Source: Holtermannia corniformis (Eukaryota > Basidiomycota > Tremellomycetes > Holtermanniales). From it: 64,000 bases of DNA. Below the pieces are notes generated by a model. The model ran no database searches, was not told the DNA's origin, and saw nothing but the letters and a program-made list of their open reading frames with translations. Of this stretch, positions 11,089 through 23,631 are shown piece by piece; the stretch's first letter is position 1; every line of letters starts with the position of its first letter. Both the position numbers and the translations under genes were made by a program. The DNA lies in the NCBI GenBank assembly GCA_001599935.1, contig BCIJ01000010.1, positions 343,614-407,613 of the forward strand, written 5' to 3'.

Positions 11089-12348
11089 GTCAGAGTGGTT
11101 AGGGATAGCGACTCACTGTCTCTTATACGTGGCAAGAAAGGGCGTCCTTTGTTCGACCGTGCAAAGGAACACTACACTGGCGGACTGAGCAGCGGCCCAA
11201 AATGTGCAATTCATGCTACACGGAACAAAGGATTACGATGACAACATGAAGATTACACAATGAAAGACCCATTGTTCAGACTCCGCGGGATCTCGTTACT
11301 AAGGACGTCTTTCGGATCAAACCTGATTTTCCTCCTCGACGTCGGGTAAATCTGCTCTCGCAAGCTGCACTCGAGGTCAGCTTACGCAAATCTTGACCCC
11401 TCACTGACCGGTTCACGCTGCCTAGTGATCTGTGGGCCGCCAACCTTCCAATGCAGCTCTCTTCCCAGAACACGGGGCGCGTGTCCGACGCCGTGTCTTG
11501 ACCTCGACACGTCCTCCTACCCGTCTTGCTACTTGAAGCTCTTGTCTTCAACTGACTACAGTAGCTGGACCGAACGTAGGTCCAATGAAGTCAACGGTGC
11601 GATACGCGCTTCTCAGCAGCTGGGCTGGTCAGACTGATTGGGAGATTGCATCGCTTGAGCAGACGGGAATAGTGCAATGCAAGCGAATACAACTGCATCT
11701 TGCCACTGTCGATCACTCGGGAACGATTGTCCAATGTAGCAAGTCAGCGACCACCTCTTACTGGCGTCTTGCCCTTGCTTTCTGACCAGAGACACACGAC
11801 TAGCTCTGCACTGTACGAGCTAGGGTCATGACGTTCCCGTCGACGTCTGGATTGACACGACGGCCGCTCGTGTCGTGAGGCACACTCGACCGGTGTTGCG
11901 GTGGCGACGAGGCAAGACACTGTACAAGCTGATGTAGTCGCACGCATTAAAGACAGTGAGGTGGTTCAAGTGGCGCAAGCGGCAAGCGGCAAGCTCAAGG
12001 CTCACGCGCCATCCTCGCCTTCTTCCTCCTTTGTTTGCGCTACGTTTCAGTCGCTCACGAGTTGTACTTAATGGCTTGTTGAAGCCACGTCGTGGCTGTG
12101 CAGCTCGAGAGGTGTTGGCTGCCGAGGGGACTGTGCGCTGGCTGTTGAGAGTCAGTTCGGGTTGGTTGTGAGCTGCACCATGCATTACAGTACGCGTCTG
12201 CCGGTGACAGTGGGCGGGTCCACGTCCAACACGATGCCAGCCGAGCTACGTAGCTGGGCTCACGCACGCGGGCGTCTGACTGTATCGATTCGATGACACT
12301 GCTGTCCTCGGCTCGCATCATCTCCTTTGTGGCGCATGCCGACTCGAG
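11089..12348. other. Region with only weak coding signals
   Basis: No recognised gene. On the minus strand a possible two-exon fragment exists: an exon running from about 11551 to 11409, a 44-nt intron 11408-11365 with GTCAGT donor, CTGAC branch and CAG acceptor, and an exon 11364-11253 ending in TAA. The joined frame reads LREQIYPTSRRKIRF and DPKDVLSNEIPRSL at its end. The splice signals are good, but I could not extend it to a convincing start or a family. It may be a small unannotated gene or a remnant. Confidence 0.3.
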
Positions 12349-12837
12349 ATGCCAGTGTTCGATTTATACAGCAGCGTTGAGCGCGGATCATCCCCACCCG
12401 TAGCTCCACAAACAATGTATCGCCCACTCAAGCAATGGCTTGCGTCCCGCAACGTAACGCTGTCAAACTCCGTATCTATCAGCTTCAACCAAGCTCTCGA
12501 CCACATGACCATCTCGCCCGACGGCAAAGTCGTTACATACGTTACCGCCAATGCCTCGTATCCCATGGAGCACTCGACGTCCAACTGTGTGGATCGTAGC
12601 TCGGACGCAAACGAGGAGTTTCTGATTGACGCTGGCGAATTTCACCCGGGTGAAAGCGGTAGCGCAGACTTGGAGGAGCGTCAGACCGAAGGGCTGTGGG
12701 GTTTATATGAGGATTGGCCGATAGGATGTCGTGAGACGCTGTTGACGATCCTGAAGGCCGTCGAGGACCGCGGCGAGCCGGGTCTGCAAGGTTGTAAGCA
12801 CTCTAGTGGCGTGCTGGCGGAGAGGCTGAGGCGTTGA
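12349..12837 (+). CDS. Orphan ORF, 162 residues
   Basis: An uninterrupted frame beginning MPVFDLYSSVERG, with a middle segment SISFNQALDHMTISPDGKVV and an acidic C-terminal half (DAGEFHPGESGSADLEE, LWGLYEDWPIGCRETLL). I recognise no domain. The length without stops and the third-position G/C preference resemble neighbouring genes, which supports it being coding, but there is no homology evidence. It converges with the disulfide isomerase gene, with under 100 bp between the two stops. Confidence 0.45.
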   Translation: MPVFDLYSSVERGSSPPVAPQTMYRPLKQWLASRNVTLSNSVSISFNQALDHMTISPDGKVVTYVTANASYPMEHSTSNCVDRSSDANEEFLIDAGEFHPGESGSADLEERQTEGLWGLYEDWPIGCRETLLTILKAVEDRGEPGLQGCKHSSGVLAERLRR

Positions 12838-12928
12838 GCGCGTACGCGGTAGTCGATCCTTATGCAGAGACGTTCGGCAATGATCTCACGAGTAAACATT
12901 AGATTGATTTCTTTGCATGACGAGACGG

Positions 12929-14312
12929 CTACAGCTCATCCTTTTGATGTCCCGTAGTCTCGCTAGCCTCGACCGCACCGTCTCCAGGAGCCTGAGGTAC
13001 CTCTGGCTCGTCTGCAGCAGCATCGGCCGGCTCTTGACCACCCACTGCGTCCTCGACCGCTTGCTCCTCGACCGGCTCGGGCGCACTCTCGACCTTTGTG
13101 CCCTTTGCCGCCAATTTGGCGCGCCGGGCTGCGTCTCGTCGCTCCTCTTCGTCGAGCTTGGCTTGTAGCCGGGCTCGCTTGGCAGCGAGGTCTTGAGCCG
13201 CTTTAGTCGGCTCTGCGTCGGTAGCAGTGGCGGCGGGCGGTGAACCCGATGCGAGTGGGGAGAGGTATTGTAGCAGAGGGTCAAACTTGAGCGGGCCTTT
13301 GGAATGATCAATCAGCACTGCGCTCGGTGTTGTATTCGCTCACCGTCGTACGCGGCCATTTCGCCGTTGACCCATGTCACGACGCGGACCGTGTCCTTGC
13401 CCTGTTTGACGTCGTCGCCTAGTCCGAGGGCGTTCAGGACACTCTTGTCGGCCGTGTCTTTGACATAGGCGAGCTTGACGGCTGGTGTGAGGCGAGACGC
13501 AAGGACCTTCCACATGAGCGGGATCGACGGGGCCGAAGGGTGGATCAAGAGTGCATGCGGGGTCGTTGGGTTCTACCGCGGCGCATCAGCGATTTCAAAG
13601 TTCGGTCATCGGGGTGACACACCTCGCCTAGTGCGGCCATGAGCAACGACATGACCTCTTGCCCGGGTTCGACCCTCAACTTGTTGACTTTGTCCGGGAT
13701 CATCTCGGTCGCATACGAGACGAGCGCTTTGGCCTTGCGCTCGCCCTGGTAGTCTCTTGCAGCGCCCTTGGACGCTTTCGGGAACGCCTTGATGGTCGGG
13801 AAGCCTTGGATGCCGTGCTCGCCACACAAGGCCTTGTTGGCGGCCGCGTCGCAGTCGACGGCGTAGAAGGGGATGAGCGGGTGAAGTGACTGGGCGGCTT
13901 TGGTGAATTCAGGGGTCAGATTCTTGCAATGCTGCCGACTGGTCAGTCGAGGTTGCTGATGAGCAAGACGACGTACACCACACCTGGTGATGGGTCAGCA
14001 TGGGCGGATGGCCGTGGGTGGCGAAACGTACCAAGGAGCGACAAAGGCGACCATCTGGTGTTTGTCAGTGGTCTCCGCCTCTGCTTGTGAGCTTGACACG
14101 TACACTAGCATGCTTGCGAGCATGTCAGCGGGCAGCTTGCGTCGTATGGATCCGATACTGACCTCGGACGCCATGGCCTTTCTGAACGCCTTTGCGTCTA
14201 GGTTGATGACGGGCCCGTCTGCTGGGTACAAGCCAGCCTCGACGAGCGAGGCGAGCGAGACGGCAGCGAGCACGAGCTGAGCTACGAGCGATCCGACAGA
14301 CGAGCCGAGCAT
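12929..14312 (-). CDS. ER protein disulfide isomerase with single CGHC domain and KDEL retention signal
   Basis: Forms and rearranges disulfides in ER client proteins. The start at 14312 gives a signal peptide (MLGSSVGSLVAQ, hydrophobic to about residue 25). One thioredoxin domain follows: VINLDAKAFRKAM, then VAFVAPWCGHCKNLTPEF, then FYAVDCDA and GIQGFPTIKAFPKA with the cis-proline. A second, CXXC-less region has LLIHPSAPSIPLMWKVLASR and VRVVTWVNGEMAAYDG. A charged Ala/Glu-rich tail ends in KDEL. Exons near the active site are 14163-14312, 14104-14112 (9 nt), 14032-14054 (23 nt), 13977-13983 (7 nt) and 13623-13931; together the first four make 189 bases, in phase. The 7-nt exon supplies the Cys-Gly of CGHC. 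The layout resembles fungal Mpd1-type or P5-type enzymes rather than a full four-domain PDI. Confidence 0.92.
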
Positions 14313-14623
14313 GATGATCACCAACGCAGTCGTCGACTCCAACGTGGGCCGCAGCCAGCACGGCGGTTTCCACTTCATTCCATCCCATTGTCTTATCAAA
14401 TCCCAGTCTCTGCTGTCCTCGCAGCGAGAACAATCATCAGAGCAGCAGTGACGACCGGCGCTAATACGACGACGAGCTCAAAGTCCAGTCTGATCCATCC
14501 CATCGCACCGAACCAGTGGGATCCTAAAATCAAGTCAAAAAGCAAAAAGAGCGGTGAGGACCGAAATCGAAAGACAAGTTCAACGACGAGCTCGCACGAC
14601 TCGACCGACTCGACGGATCGCAC

Positions 14624-17600
14624 ATGGCGTCGCACGCAGAGCAGATCCCAGAGGCCGTTCGCATCGCCGCCAGTGTAGACCCCAGTGTGCCCCCAGAGCT
14701 CAAGCAGCAGGCGCTGGCGTACCTCACAAAGGTCAAGGAACTCGGCGAGGAAACCTGGCAGGTCAGTGTGGTGCATGCCATGAGTGCAAGCGGGCGTCGC
14801 AGCAATGTTTGCTAGCGAGACTGGGCTAGCTTGAGCCTCACTCGTTCTGCGGCGCTCGAGCCATCCTCGTCTCGGTCAAGGCAGTCGAGTCAGCACCACC
14901 TGGCTTGACTTTTGGCTTTACGCTCGACTCTGCAGCCACACGACTGTCAAACTCGAGCTGACTTGACCTCAGGACTGCTTGGCTCTCTACCTGCAAGGCG
15001 CAGGTGCTTCTGCGGCTTCGTCAAGCACTGGCAAAGATGGCAAGCAAAAGCAAGGCAGTGATCTCCGCGTATTCTGCGAGCAGGTCGTCGACGATGTTCT
15101 GATCAACAAGTAAGCCTGCAACGCAGTGCTGACGCTGTCAAGTCGGGCTAACGTGTGCAGATCAAACGTGTTGACGCCAGATACGCTGCAAGCCGTCTAT
15201 GCGGCTCTGACCGAATTCGTCGACACCGAGTATGTGCGCGGCTCGGCCGAGGATGGTCAGGCATGTACGTACTCATGCGTCCTGGCGATTGCACACGACA
15301 GTGCTGACGTGCTCAGTCTTCCGCAACAAGCTTGCGTTTACGCTCGCCCACACTTTTCTGCACACATACGAATCCCTCCGGCCCGACTTTCTGCAAGCTT
15401 TCCTGCCCCTTCTCGCATCGCCGTCCGAACCATTACACGCACCCCTGCTCTCCATCCGGCTCATCTACGAGATCGCACTCGAAGTACATGATCAGACGTT
15501 GCGCACCGCGCGCTCATGGTCGGACGACCGGTTCAAGCGGGATGGCGTGCTCCGTGACTTGATCAGGACGCGTGGGGACGGCATGGCCGTCATCAATGCC
15601 TTGTTCAGTGTCATCCGGCTTGGGCTGGACAGGATTGACCGTGGAGAGAGGGGGAAATGGGTCGAGGCGGTCGAGTGGGCCACGATTGCCGTCGCTTCGT
15701 GGACGCGTGCGTGCTCACCCTCGGATCCGAGATGATGGTGACTGACCTCTACAGCTTGGATCGACATTGGCGTCACGTTGACCCAGGATAATCTTGCCCT
15801 CCTCCAGAGCCTACTGCACCACCGCTCCTTTCCCCAGTTCGTCGCACCCGCCGCCGCCGTCCTCCGCGCAATGCAGTCGAAAGGCATCAAGGACCACGCC
15901 GAGAAGCTCCAAGTGCTCAGAGCGCTCAACGTCGTCCCGCTCATCGACACGCTCGAAGCGCAGTCCAAGAGCGCCGACGAGGACGACAGGGATCGGATCA
16001 AGCCGGCGTATGGTGGCGTTTTGGACCAATATGGGATCGAGCTCGTCAAGCTGCTTGCAGAGGTGTGTCGCGTCGTCGTCAATCGGTCAATACTGACGAG
16101 AACTGTAGAACGACCTGGAGCAAGCTCAGCGCGATGAAGCAGAGGCTCTCATGAACGCTTCGCTGCCGCTTTTGATCCGGTTCTTGACGGACCGTCACGC
16201 CGAGACAGCAAACGCCGTCTTCCCCTTCCTATCTGATCTCCTCAAGTCGGTACGTACATCCCATCTCGACCTACGCGATAGCGGCGGCTGATTCATCATA
16301 GTACAAAAAGTATAATAAGAAACCGCCCTCTGCACCAACCAACGGCGCCCCCGTAGCACCCCTTGCGGTCCCCTCCATCCCCCTCCCAGATGACAAGCGC
16401 CAGTTCCTGCTTTCGCTGCTACAAGTCTTGATCACGCAGCTCGAGTGGCCGAAGGAGGTCGATTGGGCGCTGGGCGAGGTCGATGGCCCAGATACGGATC
16501 TTGACGAGGCCGGCTTGTTCTGGAAATTGCGCAAGGTCAGTCATTCGGCCGCTTGGGTGCAGACCGGAGCTGACGACCGTGGGCACAGACGATCCGAACA
16601 TATATCGACTCGATTGCGACGATTGACGAGACGCTGTTCACAGAAGTCGTGGGTACCGTCGTCATGAACGCTTTGGGCGCTATCCAGAACGGCGGCGTTG
16701 CTGCGCTGGATTGGCCGCAGGCCGAGCTGTCGCTGTATCTCATCTACATCTTTGGCGAAGTCACCAAAGGTCAGCGGCGCAGTGCATCGATCGAGAGCTT
16801 GCAAAGCTGACATGGTTGCAGTTGGCACAGCACGCAAAGCCTACTTTGTCCTGCCTTCTGACGGCCAAACAGCACGCGATCGCGACCGCCAGCGCCGAGC
16901 GAGCATCAACAGTGCTGCAACAGACAGTAGCACTGGCACGCCCGTCGAACTCACGCCTGAAGAAGCCGCAAAGCTCAAACTTGACCCAGCAGCAAAGCTC
17001 ACAAGCGTCTACTACGGCGGATCCAAGGCCAGCACGATCGACTACACGACCTTGCCTCTCACGCCGCTCGGCGAGCTGCTCAAGACTGCCATGGGCTCGG
17101 GCATCCTCGCGTATCCGCACGCCAGTGTCCCACTGCAGTTTTTCGAGATTGCCGTGCGCTATGTCGAGTTTTGGCGCGCTAGGAGGGAGTTTGTCAAGCC
17201 CATGCTGGAGGCTATGCTTGACTCGAGGTCGGTTCCGCGGATGTGTGGCTGGTGGCACGGCTGATCTCGAGCACAGGGGCGTACATCACCCCGATCAGGC
17301 CGTTCGCAGACGGTGTTTCTACTTGCTCAACAAGTTTGTACGCGAGTGTCGTAGTGACGTCGAGGCGGAGATTGTGCCGACCGTGCTGGAGACTCTACAT
17401 GTGCGTCATTCCTCTTCAGATCGGCACCCAGCTGACACTATCAGGACTTGCTCGCGGTCACGGCTGTTTTGCCAGAGCCCGAGGCTTCAGGGGAAGACTT
17501 GCTTGTCAAAGCTACGACAGGAAACAATTCTTTCAATGACCAACTGTACCTCTTTGAAACCGTCGGCTCGCTCATTGCGCTTCTTCGTAAACCAGAACAA

Positions 17601-18937
17601 GCCGAACAGCAAAAGCTCATGCTCGACGTCGTCGCCGGGCCTCTGACTGCTAGCATCGTAGCCGGTCTCAACCACTACCAACAGGTTGGGTCTGGTGATC
17701 TGCTTGCTATCCTCCAGATTCACCATCTGCTCCTGGCGCTCGGCCACTTTGCCAAGGGCTTCCCGCCCGCTTCGGACGATGCCAATGTCAGGGTACCGAC
17801 GCACGCCGCGGCGTTCAAGCAGATGACGGAGGGTGTGTTGCAGATTGTTGAGATCATGAAGTCGCACCGCGTCATCCGGGATGCTGTGCGTACACCCAAG
17901 TACGGCGAGACAGAGCTGATGCCTTCGTAGGCTCGCTTCGCTTTCTCGCAATTCGTCTCGACGGTCGGCTCGGCCATTGCTGAATACGCGCCTCAATTCG
18001 TCATCCGCATCGTCAGCGAGTTTGAAGAAACCGAGCTTGGAGAGTTCCTAGTGTTCTTGGGCCTCGTCACCCACAAGCTCAAGGTTTGTTCGAGAGTAGG
18101 ATGCGGTAGCTATGCTAACAGCTTCAGTCGAATACATTCGACACGATCGACTTGCTATTGCTGCCCTTGCTTTCGCGCGTGTTCGCTGTCCTGCAAGCCC
18201 CAGTGACGGGCACAGACGATGCGCTTGTCCGCCGCAGCTTGCAGACGGCCTATCTTCAGTTCTTGACCATGATCATGAACGCTGGGCTGCAGGGCATCTT
18301 CTTGACCGACCGTGAGCACATTGTGTGTAATTGTTCTCGCTGACCCCTCTAGGCAACAAAGCAGAGTTCGAGAACGTGCTGTCCTCTCTTTGCACGCTTG
18401 CTCTCGACGCATCCGATCCAACGTCATCAAAGCTCGCTTTCGCCTTCTTGGCCAAGTCTGTCCTCGTCTGGGGAGCATCGCCCAACGCAACGCCGTCCGT
18501 CTTTGCAGACTCGGCCCTCATCTCGTCAAACAAGGGCGCCAACGGCAATGCCAATACTGCGGCGGTGCTAGACACGAGCAGCGCTCTGCCGGGTTACGAG
18601 AACTTTGTGTACGAGCGCCTGCTTCCAATGTGCTTCGAGGTGCCCGGCAAGGCCGAGTTCAGGCCCAAGGATGGTGCTTACCAGCTTGTGAGCTGTCTTT
18701 GTGTGCAATAACAGACGGCGCTGACGCAGACAGGTCATGTACGAGATCACGTCTCTGCTCCGCGCGGCCCTGCAAGCGCGCGGGCAAGAAGCCGTCAACT
18801 TTTTGCAAACCGACCTGTTGCCACGACTCCAGTGCCCACCCGACTTTGCCGCTCAACTCGTCACGCATCTTCGCACGCAAACGGCCAAAGACTTTCGACG
18901 TACCTTTACGGAATTTGTCAAAGTCAGCAAGGGATAG
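14624..18937 (+). CDS. LOS1: Exportin-T, tRNA nuclear export receptor
   Basis: Importin-beta superfamily karyopherin that carries mature tRNAs out of the nucleus with Ran-GTP. The first exon at 14624 reads MASHAEQIPEAVRIAASVDP, then KQQALAYLTKVKELGEETWQ. Downstream exons give FCEQVVDDVLINKSNVLTPD, FFRNKLAFTLAHTFLHTY and PDFLQAFLPLLAS, the exportin-1-like (Xpo1) domain found near the N terminus of exportin-T. The remainder is helical repeat sequence through to FTEFVKVSKG at the stop 18935-18937. At least a dozen short introns with CTGAC branches are needed. The N-terminal block is close to the family pattern; the C-terminal two thirds fit by length and helical character. There is no sign of truncation. 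Confidence 0.88.
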
Positions 18938-19196
18938 ACTTCCCGTCTGACCTGTTCCCATCCGCGACCCCTTCGTTCATAGCCACGCCGCATCAGCATC
19001 GCACCGTCGTATAGACTCATCACTTGTGCATCACGCCCGATCACTTCCTGCATCCTGCTAGCTCTTGTTCCCGCTGTCCTTTACAAAACCCTTTCGTTCC
19101 GACTTGTGCGCAATCCCCTAACGAAGTCAAGATGCATCTGTACATATTCATCAGCCCCGCGGCTTGTTTTCACATGCTCTGAGGACATACCTTTCT

Positions 19197-19511
19197 TTAC
19201 CCGCCAATGGGGCCAGCACCAGCTTGCTCTTCCTTCTTGGGGCTCTCGCCGACCTTTTTGGTCTCTTGCAAGTCTGCACCGCTGCTGCCTTTACCGCCGC
19301 CGATTTCGGGATCCGTCACGCCCGTCTTCTCGCCAGCGTTCTTGCCCTGCCCCTGCGGCGTCGGGTCAGCTGTCGAGGCGGGCGTCGGCGTCCCCTTGCC
19401 ATCCGCTTGCTCGGGGTTGGTGTCACCGTAGCCTGTCGCGAAGCGCGGGACCGAAGTCGACAGCGCGCGCAAAGGGAACGCAAGGCTGCGTGTGCGAGTG
19501 ATCAACGACAT
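19197..19511 (-). CDS. Small conserved mitochondrial-type protein
   Basis: A 104-residue single-exon ORF. The N terminus MSLITRTRSLAFPLRALSTS is Arg/Ser/Leu-rich and lacks acidic residues, as in a mitochondrial presequence. It is followed by VPRFATGYGDTNPEQADG and then a Gly/Pro/Lys-rich low-complexity tail. Fungal genomes commonly encode a short protein with a presequence, an ATGYGD motif and a Gly/Pro-rich tail; I recall it as an uncharacterised conserved protein. It lies tail-side of exportin-T and just downstream of the Zn2Cys6 factor on the same strand. Confidence 0.68.
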   Translation of the reverse strand: MSLITRTRSLAFPLRALSTSVPRFATGYGDTNPEQADGKGTPTPASTADPTPQGQGKNAGEKTGVTDPEIGGGKGSSGADLQETKKVGESPKKEEQAGAGPIGG

Positions 19512-19656
19512 TGGATGTGGATGTCAATGGTGACAGCGAGCGAGCGCGAGGGCACTGACGTGACCAGGGGAGAATGAGATCGAGATCGCGCGCGGAGCCC
19601 CAGAAACTGTCGATCGAAAAAGTATAACATGGTGATCCCAGCAGACAGTGTACGAC

Positions 19657-22600
19657 TCAGTGCAGGCTGCTGTGGTGCGATGGCGTTTGCGCGCGGCTTT
19701 GCGAAGGAGTGTGACCGAGCGAGGGCGTGCTGCAAGAGGTCAACATTGAGAGGTTGCGAGATCGCGGTACTGACATAACGCCACTGCCGTAGATTTGCGA
19801 ATGCAGCAACCCGCCCGAGAGGGTGATCTGGGCCGAGCCACCAAAGCCCTGGGATAGAGATGAGCACAGTCGCGGTCCAACAGGCCAAGACGTACAGGCA
19901 TCAACATTGAATCATTCCACCCGTCAAAGCTGTCATTGCCGGGATAGAGCTGACCGGCGGGGTAATCGCTCCAGCCCGCGGGCGTACCGAACGATGGGTA
20001 CGTGACAGGCGAGTTGTGTAGCGAGTTGACGGCCGACTGTGATGGACCAGCAGCAGACGGCAGGATCCTGCGGCGTCTCAGTATAACCGACGAGCCGGGT
20101 GCTACTCACATCATGTCTCCGCCCTGCTGCACAAAGCCAAACTGCGAGCCACTGTTCATGGCCAGGTTCATCGTGTCGACCCTCAGGGCCTGTGGGTTCC
20201 ACATTCCAGTCGGGTCAATGAGTGATTGGGCGTCATAGGTAGGCTGGAAGCCGCCGATGGACGGGTCCATGACTTGGTGCTCGGCAAGCGTGTTGGGTTC
20301 CTTGGGCGCCTCGCGAGTCTTGCGAATGATCTCGCGGATAAAGGCGGCGTAGATGGCAGGTTGATGGCTGGGATCGACGGCACAGCCTTCGAGGACGTCG
20401 GCGATTTCCCTGAGCTCTGGTCAGCATGTACAGCCTTGCCGCTCGCAGACTGACGAGACCAGAGTATAGATGGCTTCATCAGAGTCGTGGTAGGGCCGTA
20501 CCTCTGGCTTTGTCAACTTGAGTAGCGACAGCAGCTGTGGCGCGTCAGCGCTTGTAGACGATAGGCCAGTGCACGTACAGCATAGCTCGTCTGCACAAAG
20601 TTAGAGTCTGGCAAATGGCTCAAAACACCCCTCGGCAAGAACCCAATCTTGATCACGTCGCAGACTTTCTGTCGTCACGTCGTCAGACGCGTCGGTCACT
20701 CGCCCGTCCACGTACCGTCGCGGCCTCGTACACATTGACGAAAAAGTACGAGAGGTCAGTCTTGCGCCGTTGCTGATCGTCGGATCAGTCTGTGCAGGTC
20801 CAGGTCTGATTCGCTCACCTCGAGAGCATTCTGCAGCCCGAAAGAGTAGAGGACAAGGGCCGAGTACTGGTAGTAGAACTGGGCGCGACTGTCGTACTCG
20901 TTGACGCCTCTTGTGCCGAGTCGGTCCGCACTGTCGATCGCGGCGTTAGAAGGCTTGGGCCAACCTTCGGCAACTAACGTCTCGGTCCGGTTCCACTGAT
21001 GCGAGGTCAGTACGGTCCACCAAGCCAGTGTCGACTTGCCTCTACGAGCCACCTCGTCAACTCTTCCATCGCCGAACGCGTAATGACTTGGTCTGCAGCG
21101 TGTCAGCTACTCGTGCGGCCAGAGCACGCGCCAACGCACAATCGCAGTCGGCACGCAGGCCCGACGCCGTCGTCGTGCTCGAATAGATATGATCAATCGC
21201 CCTCGACATGATCTGCTGCAAGTTGACATAGGCTGCGAGCGCGGTATCCGAGGGCTGCGAGAACCGCTGGTTGAGCCAGGTCGACTCGCACGAGTTGCGG
21301 ATAATGTAGTCTTCGCGGATCGTGTAGGGTTTGCCCATCTGGGCGCTGAGGGAGCGATCGAGGACGAAGCAGTGTAGCCAGCAGCGTTCGCGGTTGAGGA
21401 TCTCGCGGTCGCGCATGTGGCCTTCCTCTGTGTCGAGGTTGGATGTGACGCTCTTGCGGTGGAGGTTGAGGTCGGTCGCCATTCTGGGACTGTCAGTTGT
21501 GATCACGAGCTGATGAGCACTCACCGTATAGCCATGCCCAGCATGAGCCAAGTGCGGTCCTGTTCAAACCTGTCGATATCAGTGCCGGCTCTTTGTCAGT
21601 TCCGCGCCTACATACGTCTTCTCCGGCCCGAGCGTCCACAGCGTCAGCAAAAGATACGCCTGGACGACCTCGACGCTCTTGTAGCTGACCATGCGTCAGC
21701 AAGCATCATCTCATTAAAGACGACTGACCCCCGGGCAGGCACCTCGAATGCCAACCGCTTGGCATATGTCGATAGCGGGCCATGGAGGTTGGCGCGAGCG
21801 GGATGGAAGCGTGCAGCGATCGCACAGATGCTGACGGTCAGTACGTGTGAGGCTACGGAATCAGACATACACTGGGATCATCAGTAAAGCACCTGGAGAG
21901 ACCGAGTCGGACACACCTGTGCATAGAAATTGGCTGCGCTGCAAGACGAGGGTCGAGGTATGGAACTCTTTGATCAGGAGCGGGACGTGGATTGCCACTT
22001 GAGTTCAAGTCAGCACGGCAGAGAGCAGCAGACGAGAACGGACTGTTATCAAAGAAGATTGTGAACAGCTCGTCAATCTGTGACGGCGTCAGCGTGTTCT
22101 GGTACGCCAAAGCGGCACTGACCTCTTCGCGCGTGACGATACTGAAGAGCTCTGGTTGTGGGGGGTGCAGATGACCGTTGGAAGAGCCAGGCGAGGCTGC
22201 TACGCGTTAGCTGGTGCGCGGCAGATGACGGTACCCACGAGGTTTAAAGTAATTGGTCGACGCGAGCCCGCGCGTGTCGGCCTCATCATCCGCGCCTCTG
22301 ATATCACTCGTGGCCGTCTTGTAGTCACCGCCGACAGGGATCATGCCGCGCATCGGGCTCGCGTGGTTTGCGATCCCGTTCAAGGATGCCGTGACATGCT
22401 CACTGAGGGGTGATGGCCCGTGCGGACGCTTTGGCTCGTGTAGTGAAGCCTCGGCGAGGAGACCCAACGGACTGAGCGTGTTATCGGGCAACGAGTGCAG
22501 TCTGCGACTCTCAGAGCTCGCGCTGCCTTGTTGGCCGTGTGAGGGGAGGCCGAGACCAGGATAGGGGCGGTGACGGTCGCGATCGCCGCTGTCGCCCGGT

Positions 22601-23508
22601 CCCATGAAGCGGTCAAAGGACTCTTGATCGGCCGACGAGGGCTCGAGGCGGCCTGCCATGCGCGTGTACGACTCGGCGTGGCATGGCGTTGCACCGCGCG
22701 AGGGGGTCGCTTGAGGGCCTGCGAGCGGGACGGCGGCTGCGGCGAGGATTTCGAGCGTCTCGGGGTCCGTTTCGGCATTGGTCAGCGTGGCGGTAAAAGT
22801 CGAGAGCGAGGACCGGTCGAGCGTGGAGAGCGCCTAGGTAGCAGTCATCAGCGGCCGTGTTGTAGCTCGACTCAACGTACGGTGCCAACGTTGCGTAGTG
22901 CCGACTCGAGTTTAGCGATCCGATTGGCGAGCATTTCTGCTTTGCTGTGGTCATGTGAGCTTCGAGGACGGCAGCGAGGGATCCGACTTGCCGTGTACTG
23001 CGCTTGCCGCGGTTACTCTCCTCGAATATACATTCGTGGCCTCCAAAGCGGCAGCGCTGAGTTTGGATCAGCACCATGCTACATTCCAGTCGCCACCGCG
23101 CCCACCTTGCAAGCACCAGCGCCGGCTTCATCGGGCAAACACTTCATCTTGAGACGTCTGCATTGCCCACTAGCGTGCATCAGCCTTGGGCTCGTACGCC
23201 GAGCATGAGCCATACCAAGCACGACTGCCCCTGGTCAACTTGACTTTGGGTTTCCCGTCCTTGTCCAACTTGACCTGCTTGCCGTTTGACGATCCGCTGG
23301 CGCCGTTCTGGTGGGCATCGTGGTCGTGCTCGATGTCATCGTCGTCTTCGTCGTCGTCGTCTGGTTCGGGCTCTGGTTCGCCCTGCGAGGACGTCTGGCG
23401 TGAGAGTGTGCCGTCTGTGCGTTGACGCTTGTCTGCCGGTGTAGGCCAGTAGCCCTGAGCGTTCTGAGCTGCGTCCCAGCTCCGTTTCGGCGGGTACGGC
23501 TCTGACAT
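19657..23508 (-). CDS. Zn2Cys6 fungal-specific transcription factor
   Basis: Starts at 23508 (MSEPYPPKRSWDAAQNAQGY) with an acidic DDDDEDDDD run. Splicing out 23162-23208 joins RGSRAC to GQCRRLKMKC, and the next intron joins GACK to RCRFGGHECIFEESNRGKR. This gives C-x2-C-x6-C-x9-C-x2-C-x6-C, a complete zinc cluster with a following basic linker. A coiled-coil-like stretch (MLANRIAKLESALRN) comes next. The regulatory half has the Fungal_trans pattern: [66 protein letters not shown] and GKPYTIREDYIIRNS. The C terminus is Ser/Thr-rich, ending near 19657. It should bind CGG-type sites in the nucleus; the target pathway is unknown. The upstream GPI3 gene ends only about 120 bp before its start. 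Confidence 0.88.
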
Positions 23509-23631
23509 TGTCTGTTCCGTCGACAGTGCTCCCAGTACAGTCCACTCGGTCCACCGTTTCGCTTGCCGCCCGTACCGTCACTCCCCAAAGTGGCAACTCG
23601 GCAACCGCGCTCAGCCGTGGCATCTCTACCT

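Noticed and set aside
11253..11551. C terminus of a FAD-linked oxidase (RFDPKDVL resemblance)
   Set aside because: The resemblance covers under ten residues and the upstream frame lacks the FAD-binding motif; recorded only as a weak region.
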